A stretch of DNA of 53,807 nt from Synergistaceae bacterium UBA6101 (GTDB lineage Bacteria > Synergistota > Synergistia > Synergistales > Synergistaceae), in the NCBI GenBank assembly GCA_002428495.1, contig DIWR01000007.1:1-53807 (forward strand), in the 5' to 3' direction. The translations under genes and the position numbers were made by a program. Below the pieces are notes generated by a model that was not told where the DNA came from, did no database searches, and was given only the letters and a program-made list of their open reading frames with translations. This document shows, one piece after another, positions 33,205 through 41,871 of this stretch (within the stretch, counting starts at the first letter, position 1; every line of letters begins with the position of its first letter).

Positions 33205-33280
33205 AGACGCCGGACTGAAATAATAAGTCAACAGTAAGAGGCCGCACGGGATCGCAACCCGGCGGTCTCTTTTTTATTTT
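33138..33280 (+). promoter_or_regulatory. Transcription attenuator of the aro operon
   Basis: Three features. (1) CTTTTATTGC (33138-33147) pairs perfectly with GCAATAAAAG (33155-33164) and overlaps the Tyr/Phe codons. (2) GTGCTGC (33171-33177) can pair with GCCGCAC (33241-33247) at 6 of 7 positions, extended by wobble pairs. (3) The terminator stem starting GAG (33238) and ending CTC (33269) is followed by TTTTTT (33270-33275). Pairings 2 and 3 are mutually exclusive, since both use 33241-33247. In the usual model, ribosomes stalled on Phe/Tyr codons permit 2 and readthrough; free translation permits 3 and termination. Confidence 0.7.
33238..33275 (+). terminator. Intrinsic terminator in the aro leader (attenuator stem)
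   Basis: GAG-CCG-GGG and CCC-CGG-CTC blocks pair in register (33238-33269) with an ATCGCAA loop, followed by six T residues. The DAHP synthase start codon is only 24 bases further, so the terminator lies within the operon's leader. Confidence 0.85.
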
Positions 33281-33298
33281 GCAGAAGGAGTGATTTCA

Positions 33299-34303
33299 AT
33301 GATCGCAATATTGAAAGAGGGAACTACTGTACAGCAGAGGGAGAGTCTTTGCGACTGGTTCAGGTCCATGGGGCTTGAGGTGCATATTTCGCAGGGAGAG
33401 TATAAGACGATCATTGGACTGATCGGGGACACTAGCAAAGTCGACATCAATCTTGTAGAGAGCCTTAACATGATCGAGTCTGTGAAAAGGATCACCGAGC
33501 CCTTCAAAAACGCCAACAGAAAATTCCACACGGATGATTCAGTTGTGGACATCAATGGTGTCAAGATCGGCGGCGGCAGTTTTCAGATCATAGCAGGACC
33601 ATGCTCTGTCGAGTCACGTGAGCAGATAACAGCAGTTGCGGAATCTGTGAAGTCCTCCGGGGCGACCCTTCTGCGCGGAGGAGCATTTAAGCCCCGCACC
33701 TCACCCTATGATTTTCAGGGACTCAAGGGGGATGGACTTGATCTTCTTTTTGAAGCCAGGAAGCGCACAGGACTGCCGATAGTTACTGAGATCATGAACG
33801 TAAGGGATATTGACCTCTTCGAAGATGTTGACGTGATCCAGGTAGGAGCCAGGAACATGCAGAACTTTGACCTTCTCAAGGAGCTGGGAGCGACAAAGAA
33901 GCCGATCCTGCTCAAAAGAGGGCTCGCCAATACTCTTAAGGAACTTCTCATGAGCGCAGAGTATGTCATGTCCGGGGGCAATGAGAACATCATCCTGTGT
34001 GAGCGCGGGATCAGGACATACGAGACGTTCACGAGAAACACTCTTGATCTCTCCGCAGTTCCGGCTCTGCACGAGCTGACACATCTGCCTGTAGTGGTCG
34101 ATCCGAGCCATGCAACAGGACTTGCAAGGCTTGTCGAACCGATGGCCATGGCAGCTGTTGCCGCAGGTGCGGACGGGCTGATGATCGAAGTCCACAACGA
34201 CCCGCAGCATGCCCTCTGCGACGGAGCACAGTCACTGACTCCGGAACAGTTCAAGTCTCTTGTCACCAAAATAAATAAAATAAGGGAGGCGATCGCATCA
34301 TGA
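33299..34303 (+). CDS. aroF: 3-deoxy-7-phosphoheptulonate (DAHP) synthase, type I-beta with regulatory N-terminus
   Basis: First step of the shikimate pathway: PEP plus erythrose 4-phosphate to DAHP. Residues 1-70 form a ferredoxin-like regulatory domain (IAILKEGTTVQQRESLCDWF), as in the Thermotoga enzyme, where it mediates inhibition by Tyr/Phe. The barrel shows FQIIAGPCSVESREQ, LRGGAFKPRTSPYDFQGL, DVIQVGARNMQNFDLLKELG, PILLKRGLANTLKELLMSAE and VVDPSHATGLARLV. AAGGAG lies 8 bases before ATG 33299; GTG 33290 is in the site itself. It overlaps tyrA by 4 bases (ATGA). Confidence 0.96.
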   Translation: MIAILKEGTTVQQRESLCDWFRSMGLEVHISQGEYKTIIGLIGDTSKVDINLVESLNMIESVKRITEPFKNANRKFHTDDSVVDINGVKIGGGSFQIIAGPCSVESREQITAVAESVKSSGATLLRGGAFKPRTSPYDFQGLKGDGLDLLFEARKRTGLPIVTEIMNVRDIDLFEDVDVIQVGARNMQNFDLLKELGATKKPILLKRGLANTLKELLMSAEYVMSGGNENIILCERGIRTYETFTRNTLDLSAVPALHELTHLPVVVDPSHATGLARLVEPMAMAAVAAGADGLMIEVHNDPQHALCDGAQSLTPEQFKSLVTKINKIREAIAS

Positions 34304-35136
34304 AAATTGGAATAGTCGGACTCGGCCTTATTGGCGGTTCTCTTGCCAAAACCTACAAAAAAAATTCGGATCACCGGATCCTCGGATATGACAGGGATCC
34401 TTCTGTTGTAGAATTTGCGCGAATATACGGAGCAGTCGACGAGGCTATGGATAAAAACAATATAGGCGAGTGCGATGCTCTGCTTATAGCCATCAACCCC
34501 AAGGACACGGTGGAGTTTCTCAATGAACATGCCCATATCATTTCACATAAAACGCTGGTAATAGACTGCTGCGGAACAAAGCGCATAGTCTGCAGCGAGG
34601 GATTCAGGCTTGCGGAAAAACATGGATTTACCTTCATAGGCGGACATCCCATGGCAGGCACCCACAAGTCAGGTTTTGTCAACAGCAGCGAGGACCTTTT
34701 CACGGGAGCGCCAATGGTACTGGTCCCGCATGTATTCGATGACATACAGCTTCTCGATAGGGCTAAAAAGGTGCTTGAGCCTGTAGGCTTTGGTTCCCTC
34801 CATGTTACTACTGCCGAAAAGCACGACAATATTGTCTCTTTCACCTCACAGCTTGCTCATGTCGTCTCAAACGCTTACATAAAAAGCCCTACGGCAAGGG
34901 AGCATAAGGGAGTCTCGGCAGGAAGCTACAAAGACCTCACACGTGTTGCGTGGCTGGATCCGGGCATGTGGGCGGATCTCTTCATCAACAATAAAGATAA
35001 CCTGCTCCGTGAGCTGGATTTCCTGATCTCCTCCCTTTCCAAATACAGGGATGCGCTTGATGCTGAGGATTTCCCGGCCCTGCGCGACCTGCTTAGGGAG
35101 GGCAAGAAAGCCAAGGAAGAGGTCGACGGACAGTGA
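34300..35136 (+). CDS. tyrA: Prephenate (or arogenate) dehydrogenase
   Basis: Makes 4-hydroxyphenylpyruvate from prephenate using NAD(P), the committed step to tyrosine. The Rossmann motif is at the very start (IGIVGLGLIGGSLAKTYKKN). FIGGHPMAGTHKSGF and SFTSQLAHVVSNAYIKSP are typical TyrA segments carrying the catalytic His. At 278 residues it is a minimal monofunctional form: no chorismate mutase and no ACT domain. The start overlaps the aroF stop and the gene's stop overlaps the aroB GTG, so translation is coupled through the three genes. Use of arogenate instead of prephenate cannot be excluded. Confidence 0.94.
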   Translation: MKIGIVGLGLIGGSLAKTYKKNSDHRILGYDRDPSVVEFARIYGAVDEAMDKNNIGECDALLIAINPKDTVEFLNEHAHIISHKTLVIDCCGTKRIVCSEGFRLAEKHGFTFIGGHPMAGTHKSGFVNSSEDLFTGAPMVLVPHVFDDIQLLDRAKKVLEPVGFGSLHVTTAEKHDNIVSFTSQLAHVVSNAYIKSPTAREHKGVSAGSYKDLTRVAWLDPGMWADLFINNKDNLLRELDFLISSLSKYRDALDAEDFPALRDLLREGKKAKEEVDGQ

Positions 35137-36200
35137 GGAATATCTTAGTCGATACAGGCAGAAAGAGATACTGCATACATATAGGAGCAGGGCTTTCCAA
35201 TAAGACCGGAAAGCTTGCAGCGAAGTTGACCGGAACGACCAAGGCCGCACTCATAACTGATGACAATGTGGACCGCCTTTGGTCTGAACAGATAACGAAA
35301 TCTCTCGAAAACGCCGGCTACAAGGTATCCGTGCATGTTATCCCAAACGGCGAGAGCTCAAAGAGCATTGAAAATTATATTAAGATACTTGGTTTTTTAT
35401 CTGACAACAAACTCTCAAGGAGCGACACAGTCTTTGCTCTCGGAGGAGGCATGGTTGGAGACATAGCCGGATTTGCAGCCTCGACATACCTCAGGGGGAT
35501 ACGCTTTGTCCAGATCCCGACGACCCTCCTTGCGATGGTCGACTCTTCGGCGGGGGGAAAGACTGCTGTAAACCTGGACTCAGGCAAGAACCAGATCGGG
35601 ACCTTCTATCAGCCTGACCTGGTAGTATGCGACCCGCAATTCCTCTCATCCCTGCCCGACGAAATTTTCAGGGACGGGTGTGCCGAGGTGATCAAGTATG
35701 GGGCAATAGCAGACAGGCAGCTGTTTACCATGCTCAAAGGACCTATCGGGGAGCAAATGGAAGAGATAATAGAGCGCTGTCTTGCAATAAAAAGCAGGCT
35801 TGTATTCGAGGATGAGCTCGACAAAGGCCCGAGACAGCTTCTCAACTTCGGCCATACCTTCGGCCACGCCGTAGAAAAGTGCAGCGGCTATGCCGTATCA
35901 CACGGAAAGGCGGTCGCCATAGGAATGGTGATGGCTGCCTCCGCAGCGGAAGAGATGGGGGTATGCGATGCGGACTGCCGGAACGGGATCAGAGAGATGG
36001 TCATATCCTTCGGACTTCCGTACAGAACGGACCTGGACGGGACAGAACTTCTGGATGCAATGATATCGGACAAAAAAAGGTCACTTGAAGAGATGGCACT
36101 TATCCTCCCTGAAGAGATCGGGCGCTGTGTCCTCAAGAAGATCCCGGTCAAAGAGCTGGGATCATTGATGAGGGCCGCAATGAAGGTCGGAGATGCGTAA
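35133..36200 (+). CDS. aroB: 3-dehydroquinate synthase
   Basis: Converts DAHP to 3-dehydroquinate with NAD+ and a divalent metal. Features: TVFALGGGMVGDIAGFAAST (NAD-binding glycine motif), RFVQIPTTLLAMVDSSAGGK, KNQIGTFYQPDLVVCDPQFL, FRDGCAEVIKYGAI and LLNFGHTFGHAVEK, giving the metal-binding Glu and His residues. The length of 355 residues is standard. GTG 35133 overlaps the tyrA stop (GTGA). The stop (TAA) shares its final A with the ATG of aroA. Confidence 0.96.
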   Translation: MRNILVDTGRKRYCIHIGAGLSNKTGKLAAKLTGTTKAALITDDNVDRLWSEQITKSLENAGYKVSVHVIPNGESSKSIENYIKILGFLSDNKLSRSDTVFALGGGMVGDIAGFAASTYLRGIRFVQIPTTLLAMVDSSAGGKTAVNLDSGKNQIGTFYQPDLVVCDPQFLSSLPDEIFRDGCAEVIKYGAIADRQLFTMLKGPIGEQMEEIIERCLAIKSRLVFEDELDKGPRQLLNFGHTFGHAVEKCSGYAVSHGKAVAIGMVMAASAAEEMGVCDADCRNGIREMVISFGLPYRTDLDGTELLDAMISDKKRSLEEMALILPEEIGRCVLKKIPVKELGSLMRAAMKVGDA

Positions 36201-37465
36201 TGAAAGTCACAGTCCAGCCTTCTGTCATAAAGGGCAATGTCAGGGCGATACCGTCAAAATCCTTCGCTCACAGGCAGCTTATCTGCGCTGCCCTTGCAGA
36301 CAGGGAGACGAAGATATCATGCAGCAGCCTTTCAGAGGATATCCGCGCGACAATAAGATGTCTTGAGGCGCTTGGATCGGGGATAAAATTTACAAACGGC
36401 ATCATTTCTGTGACCCCAATAAATAACATGGTATCAGGGGCAGTGCTCGACTGCGGGGAGAGTGGGTCGACGTACAGGTTCCTTGCTCCTGTGGCAGCGG
36501 CGCTCGGAGCAGAGCCGACATTCTTCCTTCGCGGAAGGCTTGCGGAGAGGCCTATGGGACCTTTGTGGGAGACGCTTGAAAAAGGCGGAATATGCATAGG
36601 GGGCAAGGGAACGGAGAGAGTCTCGTTCTCCGGCAGCCTCTCAGCCGGTGAGTACACAATACCCGGTGATGTAAGTTCCCAGTTCATAAGCGGGCTTCTC
36701 ATGGCTCTGCCGATTCTCGGAAAAAACAGCAGGATAAAAGTAACGGGTCCGCTCGAGTCCAGAGGGTATATAGACATGACTCTGGATGTACTAGACACCT
36801 TCAGTGCGAGGGCAGAGATGAAGGAAGGTTCAATAGAGACAGCAGGCATAGAGAAGTTTATCTCGCCTGGAAGCATCATTACAGAAGGAGACTGGTCAAA
36901 CTCGGCTTTCTGGCTTTGCGGGGCAGCGGCCTGCGGCAGCTGTATCACATGTGAGGGTCTGAACATAGATTCATCTCAGGGAGACAGGGCAATAGTCAGT
37001 TTGCTTCAGGTTATGGGAGCAGAAGCTGTTTACGAAGAAGACTCTGTAATGGTAAAAGCCGGCACCTTGAGACCTGCACGCATAGACGTAAAAGACATCC
37101 CCGACCTGGTCCCGCCGATAGCACTCCTGGCATGTGCTGCGGAGGGAGAGACAGAGATCTTTAACGCGGAGCGTCTTCGCCTCAAGGAAAGCGACAGGCT
37201 CTTTACAGTTGCCGATACACTCAGGAAGCTTGGTGCGGACATATCCGAAGAAGGTTCTTCTCTTCGGATCAGGGGAGGAAGGCCCCTTACCGGGGGAGAG
37301 GTACATTCCCACGGCGACCACAGGATAGCGATGATGGCGGCTCTTGCTTCACTAATATCACTTGATAAAATAGTGATGAGCGGAGCGGAAGCCGTGGGAA
37401 AATCATACCCTGGATTCTTTGGAGACTTTGGATCGCTGGGCGGTATAGTCAGAAAGGAGAACTAA
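36200..37465 (+). CDS. aroA: 3-phosphoshikimate 1-carboxyvinyltransferase (EPSP synthase)
   Basis: Adds enolpyruvate from PEP to shikimate 3-phosphate. Conserved segments: AIPSKSFAHRQLICAALADR, DCGESGSTYRFLAPVAAALG, LRGRLAERPMGPLWETLEKG (with the RPM PEP-binding motif), DVSSQFISGLLMALP, ERLRLKESDRLFTVADTLRK and HGDHRIAMMAALASL. The length is 421 residues. Residue LFF-type first glycine motif reads DCGESGS; the glyphosate-sensitivity class (I or II) cannot be set by eye. It follows aroB with a one-base overlap and precedes aroC by one base. Confidence 0.96.
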   Translation: MKVTVQPSVIKGNVRAIPSKSFAHRQLICAALADRETKISCSSLSEDIRATIRCLEALGSGIKFTNGIISVTPINNMVSGAVLDCGESGSTYRFLAPVAAALGAEPTFFLRGRLAERPMGPLWETLEKGGICIGGKGTERVSFSGSLSAGEYTIPGDVSSQFISGLLMALPILGKNSRIKVTGPLESRGYIDMTLDVLDTFSARAEMKEGSIETAGIEKFISPGSIITEGDWSNSAFWLCGAAACGSCITCEGLNIDSSQGDRAIVSLLQVMGAEAVYEEDSVMVKAGTLRPARIDVKDIPDLVPPIALLACAAEGETEIFNAERLRLKESDRLFTVADTLRKLGADISEEGSSLRIRGGRPLTGGEVHSHGDHRIAMMAALASLISLDKIVMSGAEAVGKSYPGFFGDFGSLGGIVRKEN

Positions 37466-37466
37466 G

Positions 37467-38558
37467 ATGAGCTCAACATTTGGAAAGAACATCCATATAT
37501 CCATATTCGGACAGTCTCATTCAGACTCTATCGGAGTAGTGATAGACGGACTTCCGGCCGGACACAGAATAGATCTGGAAAAGCTTGGACAATTCATGTC
37601 AAGGAGAGCACCAGGCAGGGATGAATTTTCGACGCAACGTTCCGAATCCGACATGCCGGAGATACTTTCTGGTCTCAAGGCCGGAATCCTTTGCGGAGCT
37701 CCCCTTGCCGCGGTTATAAAAAATACTGACGCGAGACCCGGTGATTATTCTGAAGTTGCAGACAAACCCCGCCCGGGGCATGCCGATTTCACTGCTCAGA
37801 TGAAATACCACGGCGCACAGGACTTTTCCGGAGGCGGCCATTTTTCAGGCAGGATCACAGCACCGCTCTGTATCGCAGGAGGGATAATGCTCCAGCTCCT
37901 CGAAGAAGAAGGAATAAGAGTCGGAGCACACATCAGCGAGATAGCAGGAGTGCAGGACATCCCCTTTGATCCTGTCAGTGTCTCTGAAGAGGACATCCTC
38001 CGTGTAAGAAAAAGCGCTTTTCCGGTAAATGACATTGAGGCCGGGGAGATAATGAAGAGCGCGATAAGCGCGGCAAAAATTGCGGGGGATTCTGTCGGCG
38101 GAATAGTAGAATGCGCTGCCATCGGTCTTCCTGCCGGAGTAGGCAGTCCTATGTTCGAGGGGATGGAGAACATGATCGCCTGCGCCCTTTTTGCAGTTCC
38201 GGCTGTCAAAGGTGTCGAGTTCGGAAGCGGTTTCGCCGGGAGCAGGTCGATGGGGAGTGTCAACAACGACCCTTTCACTTACGCGGAAGGTCGGATAATG
38301 ACGCTTACAAACAACCACGGTGGTATCCTTGGGGGTATATCCTCCGGCATGCCCCTGATATTCAGGGCGGCGATAAAGCCTACCCCTTCGATAAGCATTG
38401 AACAGGATACTGTCAGCTATTCAAAAAAAGAGAACGCAAAGATAAGCACAAAGGGCAGGCATGACCCCTGCATAGTTCCAAGGGCAGTCCCCTGCGTGGT
38501 ATCAGCTGCTGCAATAGCGATATACGATGCGCTGCTTGGCTCGGGAATATACAGATAA
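37467..38558 (+). CDS. aroC: Chorismate synthase
   Basis: Last common step: EPSP to chorismate with reduced flavin. Features: FGQSHSDSIGVVIDGLPAGH near the start, RRAPGRDEFSTQRSESD, HADFTAQMKYHGAQDFSGGG, and GRHDPCIVPRAVPCVVSAAA near the end, all of which are typical motifs. It has 363 residues. AAAGGAG lies just before the ATG. A flavin reductase is not encoded nearby. Confidence 0.97.
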   Translation: MSSTFGKNIHISIFGQSHSDSIGVVIDGLPAGHRIDLEKLGQFMSRRAPGRDEFSTQRSESDMPEILSGLKAGILCGAPLAAVIKNTDARPGDYSEVADKPRPGHADFTAQMKYHGAQDFSGGGHFSGRITAPLCIAGGIMLQLLEEEGIRVGAHISEIAGVQDIPFDPVSVSEEDILRVRKSAFPVNDIEAGEIMKSAISAAKIAGDSVGGIVECAAIGLPAGVGSPMFEGMENMIACALFAVPAVKGVEFGSGFAGSRSMGSVNNDPFTYAEGRIMTLTNNHGGILGGISSGMPLIFRAAIKPTPSISIEQDTVSYSKKENAKISTKGRHDPCIVPRAVPCVVSAAAIAIYDALLGSGIYR

Positions 38559-38570
38559 GGGGGATAACTG

Positions 38571-39713
38571 ATGAGTATGGAGAAACACAGAAAGAGGATC
38601 GATGAGATAGACGAGAAGCTTACGCAGCTTTTTCTTGAGCGCATGGGTGTATCGGCGGACATCGCGGAATTCAAAAAGGAAAACGGTCTCCCGATAAGGG
38701 ATCCGGGGCGTGAGAGGGAGAAACTTTCCTCGATAATGGAGAAGGCCTCTCCTGATATGCAGCCATATCTCAGATCACTTTACCTTACGCTTTTTGAGGT
38801 AGGACGTGCACACCAGCACAGGTTAAGCGGAACAAGCTCCGGCCTTTCGGACAGGGTAGAGGCAGCTATAGCGGAAACTCCAAAGATCTTGCCTGATGCT
38901 CCATTGGTGGCATGCCAGGGAATCGAGGGAGCCTATTCGCAGATAGCCTCTGAGAAGATGTTCCATGCTCCGAACATCATGTACTTCTCCAACTTTGAGA
39001 GTGTCTTCTCAGCTATAGACCAGGGGCTCTGCCGTTACGGCGTACTCCCTCTCGAAAACAGCACTGCCGGCTCGGTAAACGCCATATACGACCTCATGAT
39101 GAAATACGATTTCAGCATAGTCAGGAGCGCAAGGATAAAAGTCGATCATTGTCTTCTCGTTAACAGGGGGGCCTCTGTGGGCGACATAAAGGAGATTTTT
39201 TCGCACGAGCAGGCGCTTGCTCAGTGCGCCGGTTTTATCAAGTCACTTGGAAACGTTAAGATAACGCCTTGTGAAAACACCGCAGGCGCTGCAAAGATGC
39301 TCTATGAGTCAGGAAGAAAGGATGCTGCTGCACTATCCTCATCCTCATGCGCAGAACTCTACGGACTGGAGTGCCTTCGCAGCTCAGTACAGGATCACGG
39401 CGGCAACTTTACGAGGTTCATCTGCATCTCAAAGAAGCTTGAGATATATCCGGGAGCAGACAAAACCAGCGTTATGCTCATACTTCCGCACAAGCCGGGA
39501 TCCCTCTATCACGCACTTTCGGGTCTCTACGCACTGGGTGTCAACATAAACAAGCTCGAGAGCAGACCCCTGCCTGAGAGCGACTTCGAGTTCATGTTCT
39601 ATTTCGACCTCTCGACCTCGGTATACTCCGGATCCTTCAAACAAATGCTTGTACGGCTTGAGGAGAGCAGCAAAATGCTCAGGTATCTCGGGAGCTACAT
39701 GGAGGTAGTTTAG
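38571..39713 (+). CDS. pheA: Bifunctional chorismate mutase/prephenate dehydratase (P-protein)
   Basis: Takes chorismate via prephenate to phenylpyruvate. Residues 1-90: AroQ-type chorismate mutase helices (KRIDEIDEKLTQLFLERMGV). Residues 105-285: prephenate dehydratase with VACQGIEGAYSQIASEKMF, YGVLPLENSTAGSVNAIYDL and VQDHGGNFTRFICISKK (TRF motif). Residues 300-380: ACT domain with KPGSLYHALSGLYALGVNIN and KLESRP, which binds Phe for feedback inhibition. It has 380 residues. The next gene starts on the base after its stop codon. Confidence 0.95.
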   Translation: MSMEKHRKRIDEIDEKLTQLFLERMGVSADIAEFKKENGLPIRDPGREREKLSSIMEKASPDMQPYLRSLYLTLFEVGRAHQHRLSGTSSGLSDRVEAAIAETPKILPDAPLVACQGIEGAYSQIASEKMFHAPNIMYFSNFESVFSAIDQGLCRYGVLPLENSTAGSVNAIYDLMMKYDFSIVRSARIKVDHCLLVNRGASVGDIKEIFSHEQALAQCAGFIKSLGNVKITPCENTAGAAKMLYESGRKDAAALSSSSCAELYGLECLRSSVQDHGGNFTRFICISKKLEIYPGADKTSVMLILPHKPGSLYHALSGLYALGVNINKLESRPLPESDFEFMFYFDLSTSVYSGSFKQMLVRLEESSKMLRYLGSYMEVV

Positions 39714-40937
39714 ATGAATAGCTTTGGTCTTCTCGGGGAGAAGCTCGGGCACAGTTTTTCACCCAGCATCCACTGGATGCTGGGCAGCTATCCCTATGAG
39801 CTCTGTGAGATATGTCCCAAAGACCTGGAAGATTTTTTAAGGGACAACAGCCTTGACGGTTTCAACGTGACGATACCCTATAAGCAGGATGTCATCCCAT
39901 ACTGCAGTGAGCTATCAGAGATGGCACGCGCAATCGGAAGCGTAAACACGATGCTCAAAAAGCCGGATGGCTCGTACCGCGGAGAAAACACCGACTACGA
40001 AGGATTTTTGCTGATGATGGAACCCGTCGCGGACAAGATCCGTGGAAAAAAGGCCCTCATACTTGGTTCCGGCGGAGCCTCAAAGACAGTGAGGGCAGTT
40101 CTCAGGGACCTAGGCGCAGAGCCTCTGATCACAGTATCAAGAAGCGGCCTCGTGAACTACGAAAACATTTCTGTTCAGAGCGATGCGTCCGTGATAGTAA
40201 ACACAACACCACTGGGAATGTATCCTGACAACGGAATACCGCCCATCGATCTGAGCCTCTTTACGGAATGCAAATTCCTTGCCGATCTTATATACAACCC
40301 GGCAAAGACGGCGCTAATGCTGCAGGCAGAAAGGCTTGGCATCCCATTCCGTGGAGGGCTGCTCATGCTTGTTGAGCAGGCAAGAAGGGCATCTGAGCTC
40401 TTTACCGGGACTTCTGTCCCGCGCGAGATCTCACACGTTATAGCCGAAAAGATAGAGAGGCAGACCAAAAATATTGTCCTGATCGGAATGCCCGGCTGCG
40501 GAAAGACTGCTATTGGAAGACACCTTCACGACCTGACGAAAAGAAAAATTGTCGATATCGACGAAGAGATAGAAAGCAGGGAGGGCCGGAACATCAAAAC
40601 GATATTCGCTGATTCCGGGGAGGCATATTTCAGAAAGATCGAGACCGAAGTGCTGTCTCAATTCTGCAAAGAGAGCGGGCTTGTCATATCCGCAGGCGGA
40701 GGGGCTGTTACAACGCCTGAAAACAAAGATATAATCAGACAGAACAGTACAGCCGTCTTTATAAAAAGAGAACTTAAAGATCTTGATACATCGGGCAGGC
40801 CTGTTACAAAAGCAAAGGGAACAGAACAGATATACAACGAGCGGGCAGGACTCTACGAAAGCTGGAGCGACATTTCGGTACATAACCGGGATCCGCTTAA
40901 AGCCGCGAAGATGATAACGGAGGTGCTCAAAGTATGA
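39714..40937 (+). CDS. aroEK: Fused shikimate dehydrogenase-shikimate kinase
   Basis: Two consecutive pathway enzymes in one chain of 407 residues. Residues 1-255 are AroE: GLLGEKLGHSFSPSIHWMLG, GFNVTIPYKQDVIPYC, RGENTDYEGFLLMM, ALILGSGGASKTVRAVLRDL (NADP-binding) and LADLIYNPAKTALML. Residues 257-407 are shikimate kinase: IVLIGMPGCGKTAIGRHLHD (P loop), VDIDEEIESREGRNIKTIF, GEAYFRKIETEVL, ISAGGGAV and YNERAGLYESWSDI. Both sets of key residues look intact, so both reactions, dehydroshikimate to shikimate and then phosphorylation, are expected. The join is at about residue 250-258 without a long linker. It overlaps aroQ by four bases. Confidence 0.95.
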   Translation: MNSFGLLGEKLGHSFSPSIHWMLGSYPYELCEICPKDLEDFLRDNSLDGFNVTIPYKQDVIPYCSELSEMARAIGSVNTMLKKPDGSYRGENTDYEGFLLMMEPVADKIRGKKALILGSGGASKTVRAVLRDLGAEPLITVSRSGLVNYENISVQSDASVIVNTTPLGMYPDNGIPPIDLSLFTECKFLADLIYNPAKTALMLQAERLGIPFRGGLLMLVEQARRASELFTGTSVPREISHVIAEKIERQTKNIVLIGMPGCGKTAIGRHLHDLTKRKIVDIDEEIESREGRNIKTIFADSGEAYFRKIETEVLSQFCKESGLVISAGGGAVTTPENKDIIRQNSTAVFIKRELKDLDTSGRPVTKAKGTEQIYNERAGLYESWSDISVHNRDPLKAAKMITEVLKV

Positions 40938-41371
40938 AGATCCTAGTTATAAACGGACCTAACCTCAACATGCTTGGCATAAGGGAGCCCGATATATACG
41001 GAGATGAGACCCTAGAGGACTTGATCGACTATGTGAGCGATTACTGTAAACCGAGGAATGTCGAGGTCGAATTTTACCAGTCAAACCACGAAGGGGATAT
41101 CATCGACGCCATCCAGGGGGCACTTGATAAGTTCGACGGTATAATAATCAATCCTGCCGCCTACACACACACGAGCATCGCCATCCCGGATGCCATAAAG
41201 GCCGTAAACCTCCCTGCAGTGGAAGTGCACCTTTCTGATATAACCGCGAGGGAGGAATTCCGGAAGTTTTCCTACACTGCACCTGTCTGTATTGCCACTG
41301 TCTCCGGGAAGGGATTTGATTCTTATCTGGATGCGGTTGAGATCCTCCTGGCATGGCTGAAAGGTGCATAG
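40934..41371 (+). CDS. aroQ: 3-dehydroquinate dehydratase, type II
   Basis: Dodecameric enzyme that dehydrates 3-dehydroquinate. At 145 residues it shows the family motifs LVINGPNLNMLGIREPDIYG, VEFYQSNHEGDIIDAIQGA, IINPAAYTHTSIAIPDAI and PAVEVHLSDITAREEFRKFS (catalytic Tyr, His and Arg present). It closes the aro operon and overlaps the fused gene by four bases (ATGA). No clear terminator follows. Confidence 0.97.
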   Translation: MKILVINGPNLNMLGIREPDIYGDETLEDLIDYVSDYCKPRNVEVEFYQSNHEGDIIDAIQGALDKFDGIIINPAAYTHTSIAIPDAIKAVNLPAVEVHLSDITAREEFRKFSYTAPVCIATVSGKGFDSYLDAVEILLAWLKGA

Positions 41372-41871
41372 CTGCAATTGCAAAATATACTTAAAAAACA
41401 ATAAAACCCTGTGTCGTTATCATCTGTTCAATATCTCAAATTGCCTCTTATGGACGAAGATCGGCTGGTAGAGCACAGGTGCGAAGTTTGCTGTATCAAA
41501 TGCAGCTTTTTATGATAGATTCCGGGGCACATTGGAATTCAGTTATGTTTATTGGCATACCAACCGATAAAAGGAATTTAGAAAAAGATAGAAAACCAAC
41601 AACACAATTCGGGAAAATAGCGTAGGTTATTACTTTTCAGGGACTTGGACAATGACATCAACTAAAGTCATAATTATCGGAGTTTGCATGTCATGGACAA
41701 AATATGTTTCAGCTCGGCTGTTGAAGAATAGTGCTACACAGCATGGCTTAAATCAAAAAGCTTCGGGGCTGATAAACATTAAACATAGATAGACGTAAGA
41801 TAATTGACCGTGCACATATGCTATCTAAAAAAACGCCTTTAATTTTATCCTGATAGAATTGGTGATGAATA
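41372..41871. other. AT-richer intergenic region between the aro operon and MFS gene
   Basis: These 500 bases show no gene that I can support. A short frame from ATG 41652 reads MTSTKVIIIGVCMSW but has no good ribosome-binding site and no recognised family. GTGCACATATGC at 41810-41821 recurs exactly at 43188-43199 on the other side of the MFS gene. Base composition differs from the operon before it, marking the start of a likely acquired segment. Confidence 0.5.
41810..41821 (+). repeat. Left copy of 12-base direct repeat flanking the MFS gene
   Basis: GTGCACATATGC is exactly repeated at 43188-43199, in the same orientation, 1.37 kb away. Confidence 0.6.

Noticed and set aside
33715..34536. 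Long minus-strand frame (273 codons) across aroF and tyrA
   Set aside because: Spans two clear genes on the opposite strand and has no recognisable domain.
41652..41792. Small frame MTSTKVIIIGVCMSW...
   Set aside because: Begins like a Rossmann fold but lacks the glycine motif and any ribosome-binding site.
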